Assembly (NCBI RefSeq): GCF_902459725.1
Contig: NZ_CABPSH010000001.1
Coordinates: 434,001 to 498,000, forward strand
Reading direction: 5' to 3'
DNA from: Pandoraea eparura
GTDB taxonomy: Bacteria > Pseudomonadota > Gammaproteobacteria > Burkholderiales > Burkholderiaceae
DNA length: 64,000 nt
Part shown: positions 16,163 to 24,858 of the stretch, piece after piece
Position numbering within the stretch: position 1 is the stretch's first letter
How the letters are laid out: each line of letters begins with the position of its first letter
Translations under genes and position numbers: made by a program
The notes under the pieces: model-generated
What the model saw: only the letters and a program-made list of their open reading frames with translations
Told to the model about the DNA's origin: nothing
Databases searched by the model: none

Positions 16163-17035
16163 CTACCCCTGCGCGCTCAGCAGGTAGTGCCCGGCGATGC
16201 CCGCGAACACGGCGGCACCGAGCCAGTTGTTGTGACGGAACGCGGCGAAGCACGGCATGCGCTCGCGTCCGCGAATCAGAAAGTAGTGGTAGACGGCGAA
16301 ACTCACCGCCACCGCCATGCCGAGCCAGAACGGCCAGCCGAAGCCGAGATACACGCCCACGCCCGCCTGAATGCCGAGCGCGCCTGCGTAGCAGAGCATG
16401 ATCGCCGACACGTCGAAACGGCCGAATGTGATCGCCGACGTCTTGATGCCGATCTTGAGATCGTCGTCGCGATCGACCATCGCATATTCGGTGTCGTAGG
16501 CCACCGACCAGAACACATTCGAGAGCAGCAGCACCCACGCGATGACCGGCACCTGATTCTGCACCGCGGCAAAGGCCATCGGAATGCCGAAGCCGAAGGC
16601 CACGCCAAGATACGCCTGCGGAATCGCCAGAAAGCGCTTGGTGAACGGATAGGTGCCCGCCACGAACAATGCCGGGATGGAGAGCCACTTGGTCAGCGCG
16701 TTGAGCGGCAGAATCAGCAGAAAGCTCGCCAGGGCAAGCGTGGCCGCCACGGCCACGGCTTCCCACGCGCGAATGCGTCCCGACGTGATCGGCCGGTCCT
16801 TCGTGCGCTTGACGAACTTGTCGAAGTCGCGGTCGGCGTAATCGTTGATGGCACAGCCCGCTGAGCGCATCAGGAACGTGCCGAGCGTGAAGATCGCCAA
16901 CAGCCAGAGGCCAGGATGCCCGTTGGACGCGATCCACAACGCCGCAAGCATTGGCCACAGCAGCAGCACGGTGCCGATCGGCTTGTCGAGACGAACGAGG
17001 CGGAAATACAGCGGGAGACGTTGAGCGAGCAACAT
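16163..17035 (-). CDS. ubiA: 4-hydroxybenzoate polyprenyltransferase
   Basis: 290 residues from the ATG at 17035; a GTG three codons upstream is possible. Integral membrane prenyltransferase that attaches the octaprenyl chain to 4-hydroxybenzoate in ubiquinone synthesis. The two Asp-rich metal/diphosphate motifs are [19 protein letters not shown] near residue 65 and [19 protein letters not shown] near residue 185. About eight hydrophobic helices are visible. [19 protein letters not shown] at the N-terminus is typical. ubiC is not adjacent. Confidence 0.95.
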   Translation of the reverse strand: MLLAQRLPLYFRLVRLDKPIGTVLLLWPMLAALWIASNGHPGLWLLAIFTLGTFLMRSAGCAINDYADRDFDKFVKRTKDRPITSGRIRAWEAVAVAATLALASFLLILPLNALTKWLSIPALFVAGTYPFTKRFLAIPQAYLGVAFGFGIPMAFAAVQNQVPVIAWVLLLSNVFWSVAYDTEYAMVDRDDDLKIGIKTSAITFGRFDVSAIMLCYAGALGIQAGVGVYLGFGWPFWLGMAVAVSFAVYHYFLIRGRERMPCFAAFRHNNWLGAAVFAGIAGHYLLSAQG

Positions 17036-17110
17036 GGGCGTCACACAGAAAGACTTGTGGCGACATTGTAGGCCACGGGCTGCAACGCGCCAATGCGCGC
17101 GCGCCGGGCG

Positions 17111-18511
17111 TCACCAGATCCAGAACATCAACAGCCAGAGCCAGTTGACCAGCGCCAGCGCCGCCACGATGCCGACCATCCCGGCCAGACGCCGCCCCAG
17201 CGTGCGCGCATGCCGTCCGGTCACACGCCAGCCGAGCCACAGACTCCACAGCGTGGTCGCGGCGAGAATCGTCGCGCGCACGTCGTTCGCCCAATACACC
17301 GGCAGATGCTCGGCGCGCAGCAGGCTGATCGTCGTGGCCGAAAGACCGATGAACACCCCAGCCCCGGCAATCGGAATCAGCGACTGCACCAGGTGATTGA
17401 AGCGCGACGTCTGCCACGGCCCCATCGCCCGGTTCGCCAGCGCGAAGATCAGCGTGAAAGCCAAGCCCAGCAGCAGGCCGTTGCCGAGGATGTACGTGAC
17501 GACCATGCCGCCGTCGAGCCACGAGAAGACATCGCTCTGGTCGGGGTAGTTGGTGAAGATGAACCACGGCGCGTTCGTCTCGAACGGCCACATGATGTTG
17601 TGATCGATGAGCCACGTGGCGAGCATCGTCTTGGTCGCCACGAACCACGGATTCGCCGTCCAGTGGAAGGCGCCGATGGCCACGCCGAGCAGGCCATACA
17701 TGACGAGTACGCTGTCCCACACGCTGTTGTTCTCGGTCGCCCCGAACTTCACGATCTCGTCGCTCGGCGAGCGGCTCGTGAGCGCGATGGCGTCGCGGTG
17801 CCCGGCGCAGCGCCCGCACATATGGCACTCTGCGCCGCCCTTCATATTGCGCAGCGGCACGAGCGGCGCGCAATTGACCGGGATGATCTTGTGGCCGTTG
17901 GTGTGATACGACCGACGCCAGGCGTCTTCGTTGACCTTGAAGTGAAATGGCGCCAGACGCGCGAGCAACGAGAACACGCCATTGACCGGGCACAGGTACT
18001 TGCACCACACGCGTTTGTCGCGGCCGTAGAAATAACCGATCACCATCGCGCCGAGGGTCGAGCCGCCAAGCACCAGCAGCACCGCCTTCGGATATTGATA
18101 CACGCTGACCATCTGGCCGTAGAGCGTGGTGCCGGCAAAGGCCACAAACGGCCAGCCGCCCCAGCGCATCCAGCGCGGAATGGCGCGCCCGCGTCCGTGA
18201 CGGCTCGCAAATTCCGAGAGCGTGCCTTCCGGGCACAGCACGCCGCACCAGACACGGCCCATCAAGACCATGCTGATGAGCACGAACGGCCACCAGATGC
18301 CCCAGAACGTGAACTGCGCGAAGACGGTGAGGTTATTGAGGATGTGCGCCGTCTCGTCGGGCAGCGGCAGCATGACCGGCACGCCGATGAGGAACACGTA
18401 CACGAGCACGATGCCCCACTGCACGCCACGGATCAGCTTGCCGTGACGTTGCATCCAAAGCCCTGCACGGGCCAGTCGGTTCGGGACAGGTATGGCGATG
18501 CTCATGCTCAA
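17111..18511 (-). CDS. ftrD: FtrD-type membrane polyferredoxin of the ferrous iron uptake system
   Basis: 466 residues, about nine hydrophobic helices. Two NapH/CcoG-like CxxxCP motifs, RVWCGVLCPEG near residue 88 and KRVWCKYLCPVNG near residue 170. A cytoplasmic cluster segment follows with ECHMCGRC near residue 232. That last motif has CxxCxxC but Arg where the fourth Cys of a classical 4Fe-4S site would be; a Cys 17 residues upstream (PVNCAPL) may substitute. It is the last gene of a P19/cupredoxin/FTR1/polyferredoxin run matching FtrABCD of Bordetella and Brucella. There FtrD is thought to accept electrons from iron oxidation during permeation. A 140-bp gap with a hairpin separates it from ftrC. 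Confidence 0.87.
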   Translation of the reverse strand: MSMSIAIPVPNRLARAGLWMQRHGKLIRGVQWGIVLVYVFLIGVPVMLPLPDETAHILNNLTVFAQFTFWGIWWPFVLISMVLMGRVWCGVLCPEGTLSEFASRHGRGRAIPRWMRWGGWPFVAFAGTTLYGQMVSVYQYPKAVLLVLGGSTLGAMVIGYFYGRDKRVWCKYLCPVNGVFSLLARLAPFHFKVNEDAWRRSYHTNGHKIIPVNCAPLVPLRNMKGGAECHMCGRCAGHRDAIALTSRSPSDEIVKFGATENNSVWDSVLVMYGLLGVAIGAFHWTANPWFVATKTMLATWLIDHNIMWPFETNAPWFIFTNYPDQSDVFSWLDGGMVVTYILGNGLLLGLAFTLIFALANRAMGPWQTSRFNHLVQSLIPIAGAGVFIGLSATTISLLRAEHLPVYWANDVRATILAATTLWSLWLGWRVTGRHARTLGRRLAGMVGIVAALALVNWLWLLMFWIW

Positions 18512-18609
18512 CTCGTACGTCGGGGGATAACCTTGTCAGGCTGTCGGATCGTGTCGATGCCGGGGCGCTTGTGACGCTGGCACGTGCCGGTCCGGACAGA
18601 CCGTTGTGG

Positions 18610-18642
18610 TGCACCGGCGGGCAATTCACGCCCCCGGTGCAC
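18610..18642 (-). promoter_or_regulatory. Strong hairpin between ftrC and ftrD
   Basis: TGCACCGGCGGGC (18610-18622) and GCCCCCGGTGCA (18630-18641) form a stem with about 11-12 pairs around AATTCAC. There is no U-run, so it may be an mRNA-processing or stabilising element, or a partial terminator setting ftrD expression. Confidence 0.5.
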
Positions 18643-18651
18643 GCGGCCCGC

Positions 18652-19488
18652 TCAGGCGGGCTTGACCTGCTTGGCGGGCCCGTCTGCCCGCTTGAGCAGC
18701 GCCCAGATGAACAGCCAGTACGCACCATACACCACCAGGTTCATGCCGGCCGGATGCGCGCGATAGCCCGTCAGCGTGGCGACCAGACTACCGAACGGGC
18801 TGGCGTCGTCTAGCAGTGCGGACGTGTCCCACAGTTGATCGACCAGCGTCGGCACCAGATCGAGCGAGATCAGGCGATCGAGCCCTGACTCCAGCAACCC
18901 TGCGGCGAGGAACAGCAGCATGATTTCGGTCACGCGGAAGAACAGGCGCCACGAGAAGATCTTGCCGCCCAGTTGCAGCAGCCAGAACGTGGCAAGCGCC
19001 AGCGCGAAGCCGATCAGCACCGCGAGCCACATCGACGGCGGCACGCTGCCTTGCTGACCGAAGCCAATGCCGTACAGGAAAATGGTCGTCTCGCTACCTT
19101 CGCGGGCGATGGCCAGCGCCACCAACACGAGCACACCCCACCAGGTGCCCTGATCCTGATTCCTGCGCAGCGACGATTCCATGTCGCGCTTGAGCGTTCG
19201 GCCGTGACGCTTCATCCAGAAGACCATTTGCACGATCAGCACACAGGCGACCAGCACCATGGCGGTCTGGAAGTAGTCCTGCGCGTCGCCCGAGAGGACC
19301 TCGGTAAAGCCGACGAGCGCGGCCCCCAGCGCCACCGCCGCCGCGATCCCGAGCACCACACCGCCCCACAGATAAGGCAGGCCGCGCTTGGCTCCGTGCT
19401 CCGGGTTGGCCAGCCAGGCATGGAGAATGCCGACAACCAGCAATGCCTCGACGCTTTCGCGCCAGACGATGAACATGACCTGACCCAT
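18652..19488 (-). CDS. ftrC: FTR1-type high-affinity iron permease
   Basis: 278 residues, seven predicted helices. Two REXXE iron-translocation motifs of the Ftr1/EfeU family: WRESVEALLVV near residue 9 and AREGSETTIFL near residue 128. It is the inner-membrane permease that moves iron delivered by the periplasmic FtrA/FtrB pair. It starts 59 bp after the cupredoxin gene and ends with a Lys-rich tail (KRADGPAKQVKPA). Residue composition and length fit the bacterial FtrC rather than EfeU, which lacks the polyferredoxin partner. Confidence 0.92.
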   Translation of the reverse strand: MGQVMFIVWRESVEALLVVGILHAWLANPEHGAKRGLPYLWGGVVLGIAAAVALGAALVGFTEVLSGDAQDYFQTAMVLVACVLIVQMVFWMKRHGRTLKRDMESSLRRNQDQGTWWGVLVLVALAIAREGSETTIFLYGIGFGQQGSVPPSMWLAVLIGFALALATFWLLQLGGKIFSWRLFFRVTEIMLLFLAAGLLESGLDRLISLDLVPTLVDQLWDTSALLDDASPFGSLVATLTGYRAHPAGMNLVVYGAYWLFIWALLKRADGPAKQVKPA

Positions 19489-19546
19489 CGTGTGATTCCT
19501 CTCGTGATGCGTGTCTTACTGTGTGTCCAGAACGACTTCGGCCGGC

Positions 19547-19903
19547 TTACTTGGCAACGATCACGCCTTGCGCCTGCTGATGGAAATCGTCGAAAAACTT
19601 GTACTCGCCCGGTTGCATCGGCGCGATCACCACAAACGACTGCGCGCCCGGTGCCAGCACCTTCTCCTTGCGAAGCTGCAGACTCTCGAACTCGACGGCG
19701 TTCGTGCCGGTGTTGTGCACCTCGATCTTGATGCGCTTGCCGGCCGGCACCTCGATGCGGGCCGGGTTGAGCTTGCCGTTGTTCATCTCCAGCCGGAAGG
19801 TGGGCAAGTCATCCGCGCGGGCGAGAGTCGGCCCGCCCAACACGAACAAGGTCGCCACCACGGCGGTCATCGACGCCAGCAGGCGCGCGATGCGCTGATT
19901 CAT
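19547..19903 (-). CDS. ftrB: Periplasmic cupredoxin of the ferrous iron uptake system
   Basis: 118 residues. Signal peptide about residues 1-30 (MNQRIARLLASMTAVVATLF, cleaved near ARA-DD). A single cupredoxin domain follows, with RIEVPAGKRIKIEVHNTGTNAVEFES and QPGEYKFFDDFH. The classical Cys ligand of blue copper proteins is absent, as in FtrB/EfeO-like cupredoxins. Proposed to oxidise or relay Fe2+ from FtrA to the FtrC permease. Gap of 67 bp to ftrA, same strand. Confidence 0.88.
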   Translation of the reverse strand: MNQRIARLLASMTAVVATLFVLGGPTLARADDLPTFRLEMNNGKLNPARIEVPAGKRIKIEVHNTGTNAVEFESLQLRKEKVLAPGAQSFVVIAPMQPGEYKFFDDFHQQAQGVIVAK

Positions 19904-19970
19904 CCTTCTGCTCCAAACGAAAACAGCGCCGGCCCGAAGGCCAACGCCGAGTCAAGGTGACGCGGGCGGC

Positions 19971-20600
19971 TTAGTACCCGCCCTTCTTGCCGATGCCCGA
20001 GAACGTGAAATCCACTTCCTTGGTGATCGGCTTGAACCACGGGCCCACGCCGGTTTCCTTGTCGACGTGACGGCCAAAGCACCATGGCCCCATGCCGCCG
20101 TGCGCCGCGTGGGCACCGGCCGCGGGCATGCTGCCCATCTTGCAACCGAATTCCTGCAGCGTGCCCGGCGCGTTCACGACCATCGTGAGCTTGTACTTGC
20201 CGACGCCGGCCAGCTTGACGTTGTCGCCATAGTGCGGACCATCGCTCGCGACCATCGGCATCATCAGACCGTCGATGGGCGCGCCATCCGGGGTCTTGCC
20301 GTCGCTCTTCATCTTTTGCAGCTTGTACGTGATTTCCAGACCGGGAACCCAATCGCCCTCGGCATACCCATTCGGGTTCTTGGCGATCGCGTGAATATCC
20401 GCTTCGAGGTGAATATCCGACTTGGCGGCGTCGCGCATCATGCCGGCCGGCTCCATCGTGATCGGCTGGAGATACACCGTGTTGATTTCCATACCCGCCA
20501 CATTCAGCGGCTTTCCGATGGGAAATTCGGCGGCATTCGCCAGGGTGGCGGCACCGGCAAACAGCGCCACGGCCACGAGGGATTTCACGCGCATACGCAC
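19971..20600 (-). CDS. ftrA: P19-type periplasmic iron-binding protein
   Basis: 209 residues. Signal peptide about residues 1-23 (VAVALFAGAATLANA). Mature P19/Tp34 domain (iron transporter family PF10634): FPIGKPLNVAGMEINTVYLQ, with Met/His metal ligands and SDIHLEADIHA near residue 62. Dimeric P19 proteins bind copper and iron and present Fe2+ to an FTR1-type permease. A His-rich stretch (AAGAHAAHGGMGPWCFGRH) near residue 155 is extra potential metal ligand. First gene of the ftrABCD run; a Fur-like site lies just upstream. An in-frame ATG two codons downstream is an equally good start. Confidence 0.93.
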   Translation of the reverse strand: MRMRVKSLVAVALFAGAATLANAAEFPIGKPLNVAGMEINTVYLQPITMEPAGMMRDAAKSDIHLEADIHAIAKNPNGYAEGDWVPGLEITYKLQKMKSDGKTPDGAPIDGLMMPMVASDGPHYGDNVKLAGVGKYKLTMVVNAPGTLQEFGCKMGSMPAAGAHAAHGGMGPWCFGRHVDKETGVGPWFKPITKEVDFTFSGIGKKGGY

Positions 20601-20625
20601 TCCAGAGAGACAAAGAAGTTAATGC

Positions 20626-20644
20626 AAACAATTCTCAGTAATTT
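20626..20644 (-). promoter_or_regulatory. Fur-like box upstream of ftrA
   Basis: On the minus strand the sequence reads AAATTACTGAGAATTGTTT, close to the GATAATGATAATCATTATC pattern (6-1-6 arrangement around GAGAAT). It lies 26-44 bp before the ftrA start, where Fur would block transcription under iron sufficiency. Confidence 0.6.
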
Positions 20645-20785
20645 TAGCACTAACGTATTCGTCCGACAAACGCACGACGTCAAGACCCCACAGGGAAATG
20701 GGGGGAAATTCGCTGACGGCGCGAGCGCCGGCGGGGGTGCGGCCCGATTCTTGGTCACTGGTTACGGAAAATTACCGAGCGACGC

Positions 20786-21247
20786 TCAGGGCAGCACGCC
20801 GCCCCGGTCGATCTTGCGGGCGAGCACGACTGACGTCGTGGTGCGCGTGACGCCGTCGATCTCACCAATGGTGTCGAGCAGCGCGTCGAGCTGGTCTGGC
20901 GAGGCCGCATGCAGCCAGGCCACATAGTCGAACTCGCCGCTGACGGTGCACAGCAGGTGAATCTCCGGCATCTTGTTCAGGCGGCGCAACACGTCGCGCC
21001 CCGAGCGAGGCTGCACGCTGATGCCGACACAGGCCTGCAACCCGCCGCCGGCGGCGTCCTGCCCAAGTCGCACCGTATAGCCGGCGATCACGCCCGCCTG
21101 CTCGAGCCGCGCCAGGCGGGCCACCACGGTCGTTCGCGCCACACCGAGCCGACGCGCCAGATTGGCCGTGCTCTCGCGCGCATTCACCCGCAGCAGGGCA
21201 AGCAAGTGGCGGTCGAGTTCGTCGAGTGCGGTCGCGGACAGCGTCAT
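20786..21247 (-). CDS. Lrp/AsnC family transcriptional regulator
   Basis: 153 residues. N-terminal winged helix (about residues 5-65: LDELDRHLLALLRVNARESTANLARRLGV, ARTTVVARLARLEQAG). A RAM/AsnC ligand domain follows (VGISVQPRSGRDV, CTVSGEFDYVAWL). These proteins form octameric discs that sense amino acids. It is divergent from a polar amino-acid ABC transporter operon 398 bp away, the likely target. The intervening gap contains an inverted repeat. Effector not readable from sequence. Confidence 0.92.
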   Translation of the reverse strand: MTLSATALDELDRHLLALLRVNARESTANLARRLGVARTTVVARLARLEQAGVIAGYTVRLGQDAAGGGLQACVGISVQPRSGRDVLRRLNKMPEIHLLCTVSGEFDYVAWLHAASPDQLDALLDTIGEIDGVTRTTTSVVLARKIDRGGVLP

Positions 21248-21644
21248 CGGGTTTCGCCTTGATTGTTACGGTCGGATTGGTCAAGCGCGATTATAGAACC
21301 GCACCGCCGCGCCAGACGCTTCCCCTCAATGGCTGGCAGCAAGAGATACGATGACGCACGGACCCAATCCGTCGCCATCAACCCGTCGTTGAGATCGCTT
21401 CACGCCGCCCGCGACGGCTTTTCCCACGCGCCCAAACACCCTTTAACCCCTTCCCCGACAAGGCGATATACAAGGGTATCCCCCCAATCCCCCACTATTG
21501 ACAATGCCGATCCTCGATGCGCAAAATCGCATCACTTATATGACGACGTACAAGAAAGACCGTTCACGGCGATTGCGGATGTCATGACCGCAACGAACTG
21601 CCTGGCGCGTCGGCCCCGAACGTCACCGGAGACAGGCGCTTGCC
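21248..21644 (+). promoter_or_regulatory. Divergent regulatory region before amino-acid ABC operon
   Basis: This 397-bp gap holds no convincing gene. TTGACA occurs at 21498-21503, but no good -10 follows at normal spacing. An inverted repeat GATGCG-N6-CGCATC lies at 21516-21533 and is a candidate operator. The upstream part is pyrimidine-rich with short C runs and otherwise unremarkable. Confidence 0.45.
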
Positions 21645-22469
21645 ATGCATTTCTCGTTGAATTTCGCCCCGCTGGTTCCCTATTGGCCGGTGTTCCTGGA
21701 CGGCGCGTGGCTCACGCTGAAGATGACGGTGATCGCGGTCGTCATCGGCACCGTCGTCGGCACGCTGATCGCCTTCGCCAAGCGCAGCCGCCACCGCTGG
21801 CTCGCCCGCCTGTGCGGCATTTATATTGAAGCCGTACGCAACACGCCGTTCCTCGTCCAGATCTTCCTGCTGTATTTCGGCCTGGCCAGCGTGGGCGTGC
21901 ACATGCCGACGTTCGCCGCGTCGGTCATTGCGATGGTGATCAACATCGGCGCGTACGCCGCGGAGATCATTCGCGCGGGGCTCGAATCGGTGCCGCGCGG
22001 CCAGATCGAGGCCGCCGAGTGCCTGGGGCTGTCGACATGGCGCATCGCGTGGCACGTCATGCTCCAACCGTCCATCGAGAAGGTGTATCCGGCGCTCACC
22101 ACCCAGTTCATCCTGATGATGCAGGCCTCCGCCATGGCCTCGCAGATTTCGGCCGAAGAACTGACGGCCGTGGCCAACACCGTGCAGTCGGACACGTTCC
22201 GCTCGCTCGAGACCTACATCGTCGTGGCCGCGCTTTATCTTTGCCTCTCGCTGCTGGTGAAGCTCGTGGCGTGGGCCGCCGGCGAGTACTTCTTCAAGCG
22301 CCGCCGCATCGTGCGACGCGCCGCGGCGCAGACCGCGCAGGCGGCACGCCGACGGGCCGCGGTGTCGCGCGCCGCCGGTCCGAATGCCCCGGGCAATGCC
22401 GGCAACGTTGGAACGCCGGGCGCGTCCGGCCAATCCGGCACCCACGCCGCGCAACGGAGCGCCTCATGA
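21645..22469 (+). CDS. Polar amino acid ABC transporter, permease 1
   Basis: 274 residues. HisMQ-type inner-membrane permease: hydrophobic helices from about residues 15-220, with the EAA loop EAAECLGLSTWRIAWHVMLQP that contacts the ATPase. Strong match to glutamate/aspartate and general amino-acid permeases in IEAVRNTPFLVQIFLLYFGL. The C-terminal 45 residues are an unusual Arg/Ala then Gly/Ala/Asn-rich tail beyond the last helix. Its stop overlaps the start of permease 2 (ATGA). First gene of a four-gene importer operon. Confidence 0.93.
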   Translation: MHFSLNFAPLVPYWPVFLDGAWLTLKMTVIAVVIGTVVGTLIAFAKRSRHRWLARLCGIYIEAVRNTPFLVQIFLLYFGLASVGVHMPTFAASVIAMVINIGAYAAEIIRAGLESVPRGQIEAAECLGLSTWRIAWHVMLQPSIEKVYPALTTQFILMMQASAMASQISAEELTAVANTVQSDTFRSLETYIVVAALYLCLSLLVKLVAWAAGEYFFKRRRIVRRAAAQTAQAARRRAAVSRAAGPNAPGNAGNVGTPGASGQSGTHAAQRSAS

Positions 22470-23119
22470 TCGGCAACTTCTCCTGGACCTATTTCAGCTA
22501 CATGGTGCAGTCCATTGGCTGGACGCTCGTGCTCTCGCTCATCGCCTTCGTTCTCGGCAGTGCGGGGGGCTTTCTCGTGATGCTCGGACGCATCTCGCCG
22601 CGCCGGTGGCTGCGCTTGCCGGCCCAAGTGTTCATCGAGGCGATTCAGGGTATTCCGCTGCTGATCCTGCTGTTCATCGTCTACTTCGGCCTGTCCGTCT
22701 ATGGCTTCGAGCTGCCCGCCATCGTGGCGGCCGCGCTGGCGCTGATGGTCTATACCAGCGCCTACCTGGGCGACATCTGGCGCGGCTGCGTCGAAGCAAT
22801 GCCACGGGCGCAATGGGAGGCCGCCGAGTGCCTGTCGCTCTCGCGCTGGCAGACGCTGCGCCTGGTCATCATTCCGCAGGCGGTGCGCCTGTCGCTGCCT
22901 CCGACCATCGGCTTCCTGGTGCAGATCATCAAGATGACGTCGCTCGCGTCGGTGATCGGCTTCGTGGAGCTCACGCGTGCCGGACAGATCATCAACAACT
23001 CGATTTTCCAACCCTTCCTCGTGTTCTCGCTGGTCGGGGTGTTTTATTTCGTGCTGTGCTACCCGCTCTCGCGCTGGAGCGCATCACTGGAGGACAAGCT
23101 CAATGTCGGCAATCGTTAA
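22466..23119 (+). CDS. Polar amino acid ABC transporter, permease 2
   Basis: 217 residues from the ATG at 22466, overlapping the previous stop by four bases. It is the HisMQ-type partner permease: IEAIQGIPLLILLFIVYFGL and EAAECLSLSRWQTLRLVIIPQA as EAA loop. It forms a heterodimer channel with permease 1. The end of the gene overlaps the ATPase gene start by 17 bases, so all three are tightly coupled. Confidence 0.94.
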   Translation: MIGNFSWTYFSYMVQSIGWTLVLSLIAFVLGSAGGFLVMLGRISPRRWLRLPAQVFIEAIQGIPLLILLFIVYFGLSVYGFELPAIVAAALALMVYTSAYLGDIWRGCVEAMPRAQWEAAECLSLSRWQTLRLVIIPQAVRLSLPPTIGFLVQIIKMTSLASVIGFVELTRAGQIINNSIFQPFLVFSLVGVFYFVLCYPLSRWSASLEDKLNVGNR

Positions 23120-23831
23120 GGTCAACCAGATTCACAAGCGCTTCGGCGACAACCCGGTGCTCAAGGGCGTGTCGTTCGAAGTGGCGCGCGGCCAGATGGT
23201 GGCGGTCATTGGCGCCAGCGGCTCCGGCAAGAGCACGGCGCTGCGCTGCATCGATCGCCTGGAAACCATCGACGAAGGCTCGATCGAAGTGTGCGGCATT
23301 CGCGTGGAAGACCCGCACATCGACCTGCATCAACTGCGTCGCGAAGTCGGCATCGTCTTCCAGAGCTACAACCTGTTTCCCCATCTGAACGTGCGCGAGA
23401 ACATCATGCTCGCGCTGCGGCACGTCAAGCGCATGGCGCGCGGCGAAGCGCAGGAGGTCGCCAAACGCGTGCTCGCCCAGGTTGGCCTCTCCGACAAGGC
23501 CGACAGCTATCCCGAGCAGCTCTCGGGCGGCCAGCAGCAGCGCGTAGCGATTGCCCGCTCGCTTGCCATGTCGCCGAAGGTCATGCTGTTCGACGAAGTG
23601 ACGTCGGCACTCGACCCGCAGCTCACGGGCGAAGTGCTGCGCGTGATGGAAGACCTGGCGGCGGACGGCATGACGATGGTGCTCGTCACGCACGAGATGG
23701 CGTTCGCCAAGCGCGTCGCCGACCAGATCATCTACATGCATCAGGGCAAGGTGTGGGAAGTGGGTCCGGGCGACATGCTCGACAACCCGCAAACGCCCGA
23801 ATTGCGTGCGTTCCTCGCCAACGGCCTGTAA
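23103..23831 (+). CDS. Polar amino acid ABC transporter, ATP-binding protein
   Basis: 242 residues from the ATG at 23103. Walker A GASGSGKST near residue 37, Q-loop VFQSYNLFPHLNV, signature [16 protein letters not shown] near residue 138, Walker B VMLFDEVTSALDP, H-loop LVTHEMAFAKRVADQ. GlnQ/HisP class. It powers uptake through the two permeases encoded just upstream. The substrate-binding protein gene follows 43 bp downstream. Confidence 0.96.
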   Translation: MSAIVKVNQIHKRFGDNPVLKGVSFEVARGQMVAVIGASGSGKSTALRCIDRLETIDEGSIEVCGIRVEDPHIDLHQLRREVGIVFQSYNLFPHLNVRENIMLALRHVKRMARGEAQEVAKRVLAQVGLSDKADSYPEQLSGGQQQRVAIARSLAMSPKVMLFDEVTSALDPQLTGEVLRVMEDLAADGMTMVLVTHEMAFAKRVADQIIYMHQGKVWEVGPGDMLDNPQTPELRAFLANGL

Positions 23832-23874
23832 CCCGACCACGCAAGACAATCGATTACTCCAAGGAGACTGCTGC

Positions 23875-24672
23875 ATGAAACTCAAGACGTTCCTCACCCA
23901 GGCCTGCGCCGCCGTCATGCTTGGCGCCATCGCGCACGCCGCCATGGCCGATCAGCTCGACGACATCAAGAAGGCGGGCAAGATCCGTATTGCCATCGCC
24001 ATGGGCACGCCGCTGTACTCCTATGCCGATGCCAATCTGCAACCGGTGGGCTCGGACGTCGAAACGGCCAAGCTGCTGGCGCAGGATCTGGGCGTGAAGC
24101 TCGATATCGTGTCCGTGACGAACGCGGCGCGCATCCCGACGCTGCAATCGAACCGCGCCGATATTGTGGTGGCCGATCTCGCCATCTCGCCGGAGCGTGA
24201 GAAGGTGATCGATTTTTCGATGCCGTACGCGGTCATCTCGATCATCGTCGGCGCCCCCAAGAGCATGGTGATCAAAGGCTATGACGACCTGAACGGCAAG
24301 CGCATCGGCCTTACCCGCGCGACCGTCAACGACACGCTCACCACGCAGAACGCCAAGGGCGCGCAGATTGTGCGCTACGAAGACGACGCCACGCTCATTA
24401 CGTCGATGGTGACCGGTCAGGTCGATATCTTCTCGAGCACCCCGTCGAATCTCGGCGAAATGCAAAAGCGCGCACCGGACAAGCATCTCGAACTGAAGTT
24501 TGCGCAGACGGAATTCAATCTGGGCATCGCGCTCAACAAGAATCAGCCGGCGCTCAAGGCGTGGATCAACAACTGGGTGAAGACCAATCTTAAGAATGGC
24601 AAGCTCAACGCGATCTACAAGAAGTACCACGGTCGCGATCTGCCGGAGAGTGTGATCAAGGGCGCCGCGTAA
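23875..24672 (+). CDS. Polar amino acid ABC transporter, substrate-binding protein
   Basis: 265 residues from the ATG at 23875 with AAGGAG 8 nt upstream. Signal peptide about residues 1-24 (ending HAAMA-DQ). Family 3 periplasmic binding protein: IRIAIAMGTPLYSYADANLQPVGSDVETA and ADIVVADLAISPEREKVIDFSMPY. The Arg that binds the alpha-carboxylate of amino acids appears in LAISPERE/GLTRATVND. Ligand identity is not determinable. Last gene of the operon; a 186-bp gap without structure follows. Confidence 0.93.
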   Translation: MKLKTFLTQACAAVMLGAIAHAAMADQLDDIKKAGKIRIAIAMGTPLYSYADANLQPVGSDVETAKLLAQDLGVKLDIVSVTNAARIPTLQSNRADIVVADLAISPEREKVIDFSMPYAVISIIVGAPKSMVIKGYDDLNGKRIGLTRATVNDTLTTQNAKGAQIVRYEDDATLITSMVTGQVDIFSSTPSNLGEMQKRAPDKHLELKFAQTEFNLGIALNKNQPALKAWINNWVKTNLKNGKLNAIYKKYHGRDLPESVIKGAA

Positions 24673-24858
24673 GACGGCTGCCGCCAACAGCACCTGGCCG
24701 TCGATGCGCGTGCGTCGACCGGCCATGCGCCGCGGAACATCGCACGACGGTCGCGACACGATGTCGCACCGTCGTCGCATGGGAATCGCTGGTCGCGCCG
24801 GGCGGAACGCGGTAATTTAGCGGCTTGCCTTCGACACGTCCCCCGCTGCGCCCCAACG

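Noticed and set aside
16119-18293. Minus-strand open frame of 724 codons over ubiA and ftrD
   Set aside because: Off-frame reading through two genes whose own frames carry clear motifs.
21498-21503. TTGACA as a -35 element for the amino-acid ABC operon
   Set aside because: No acceptable -10 lies 16-18 bp downstream, so a promoter call is not supported.
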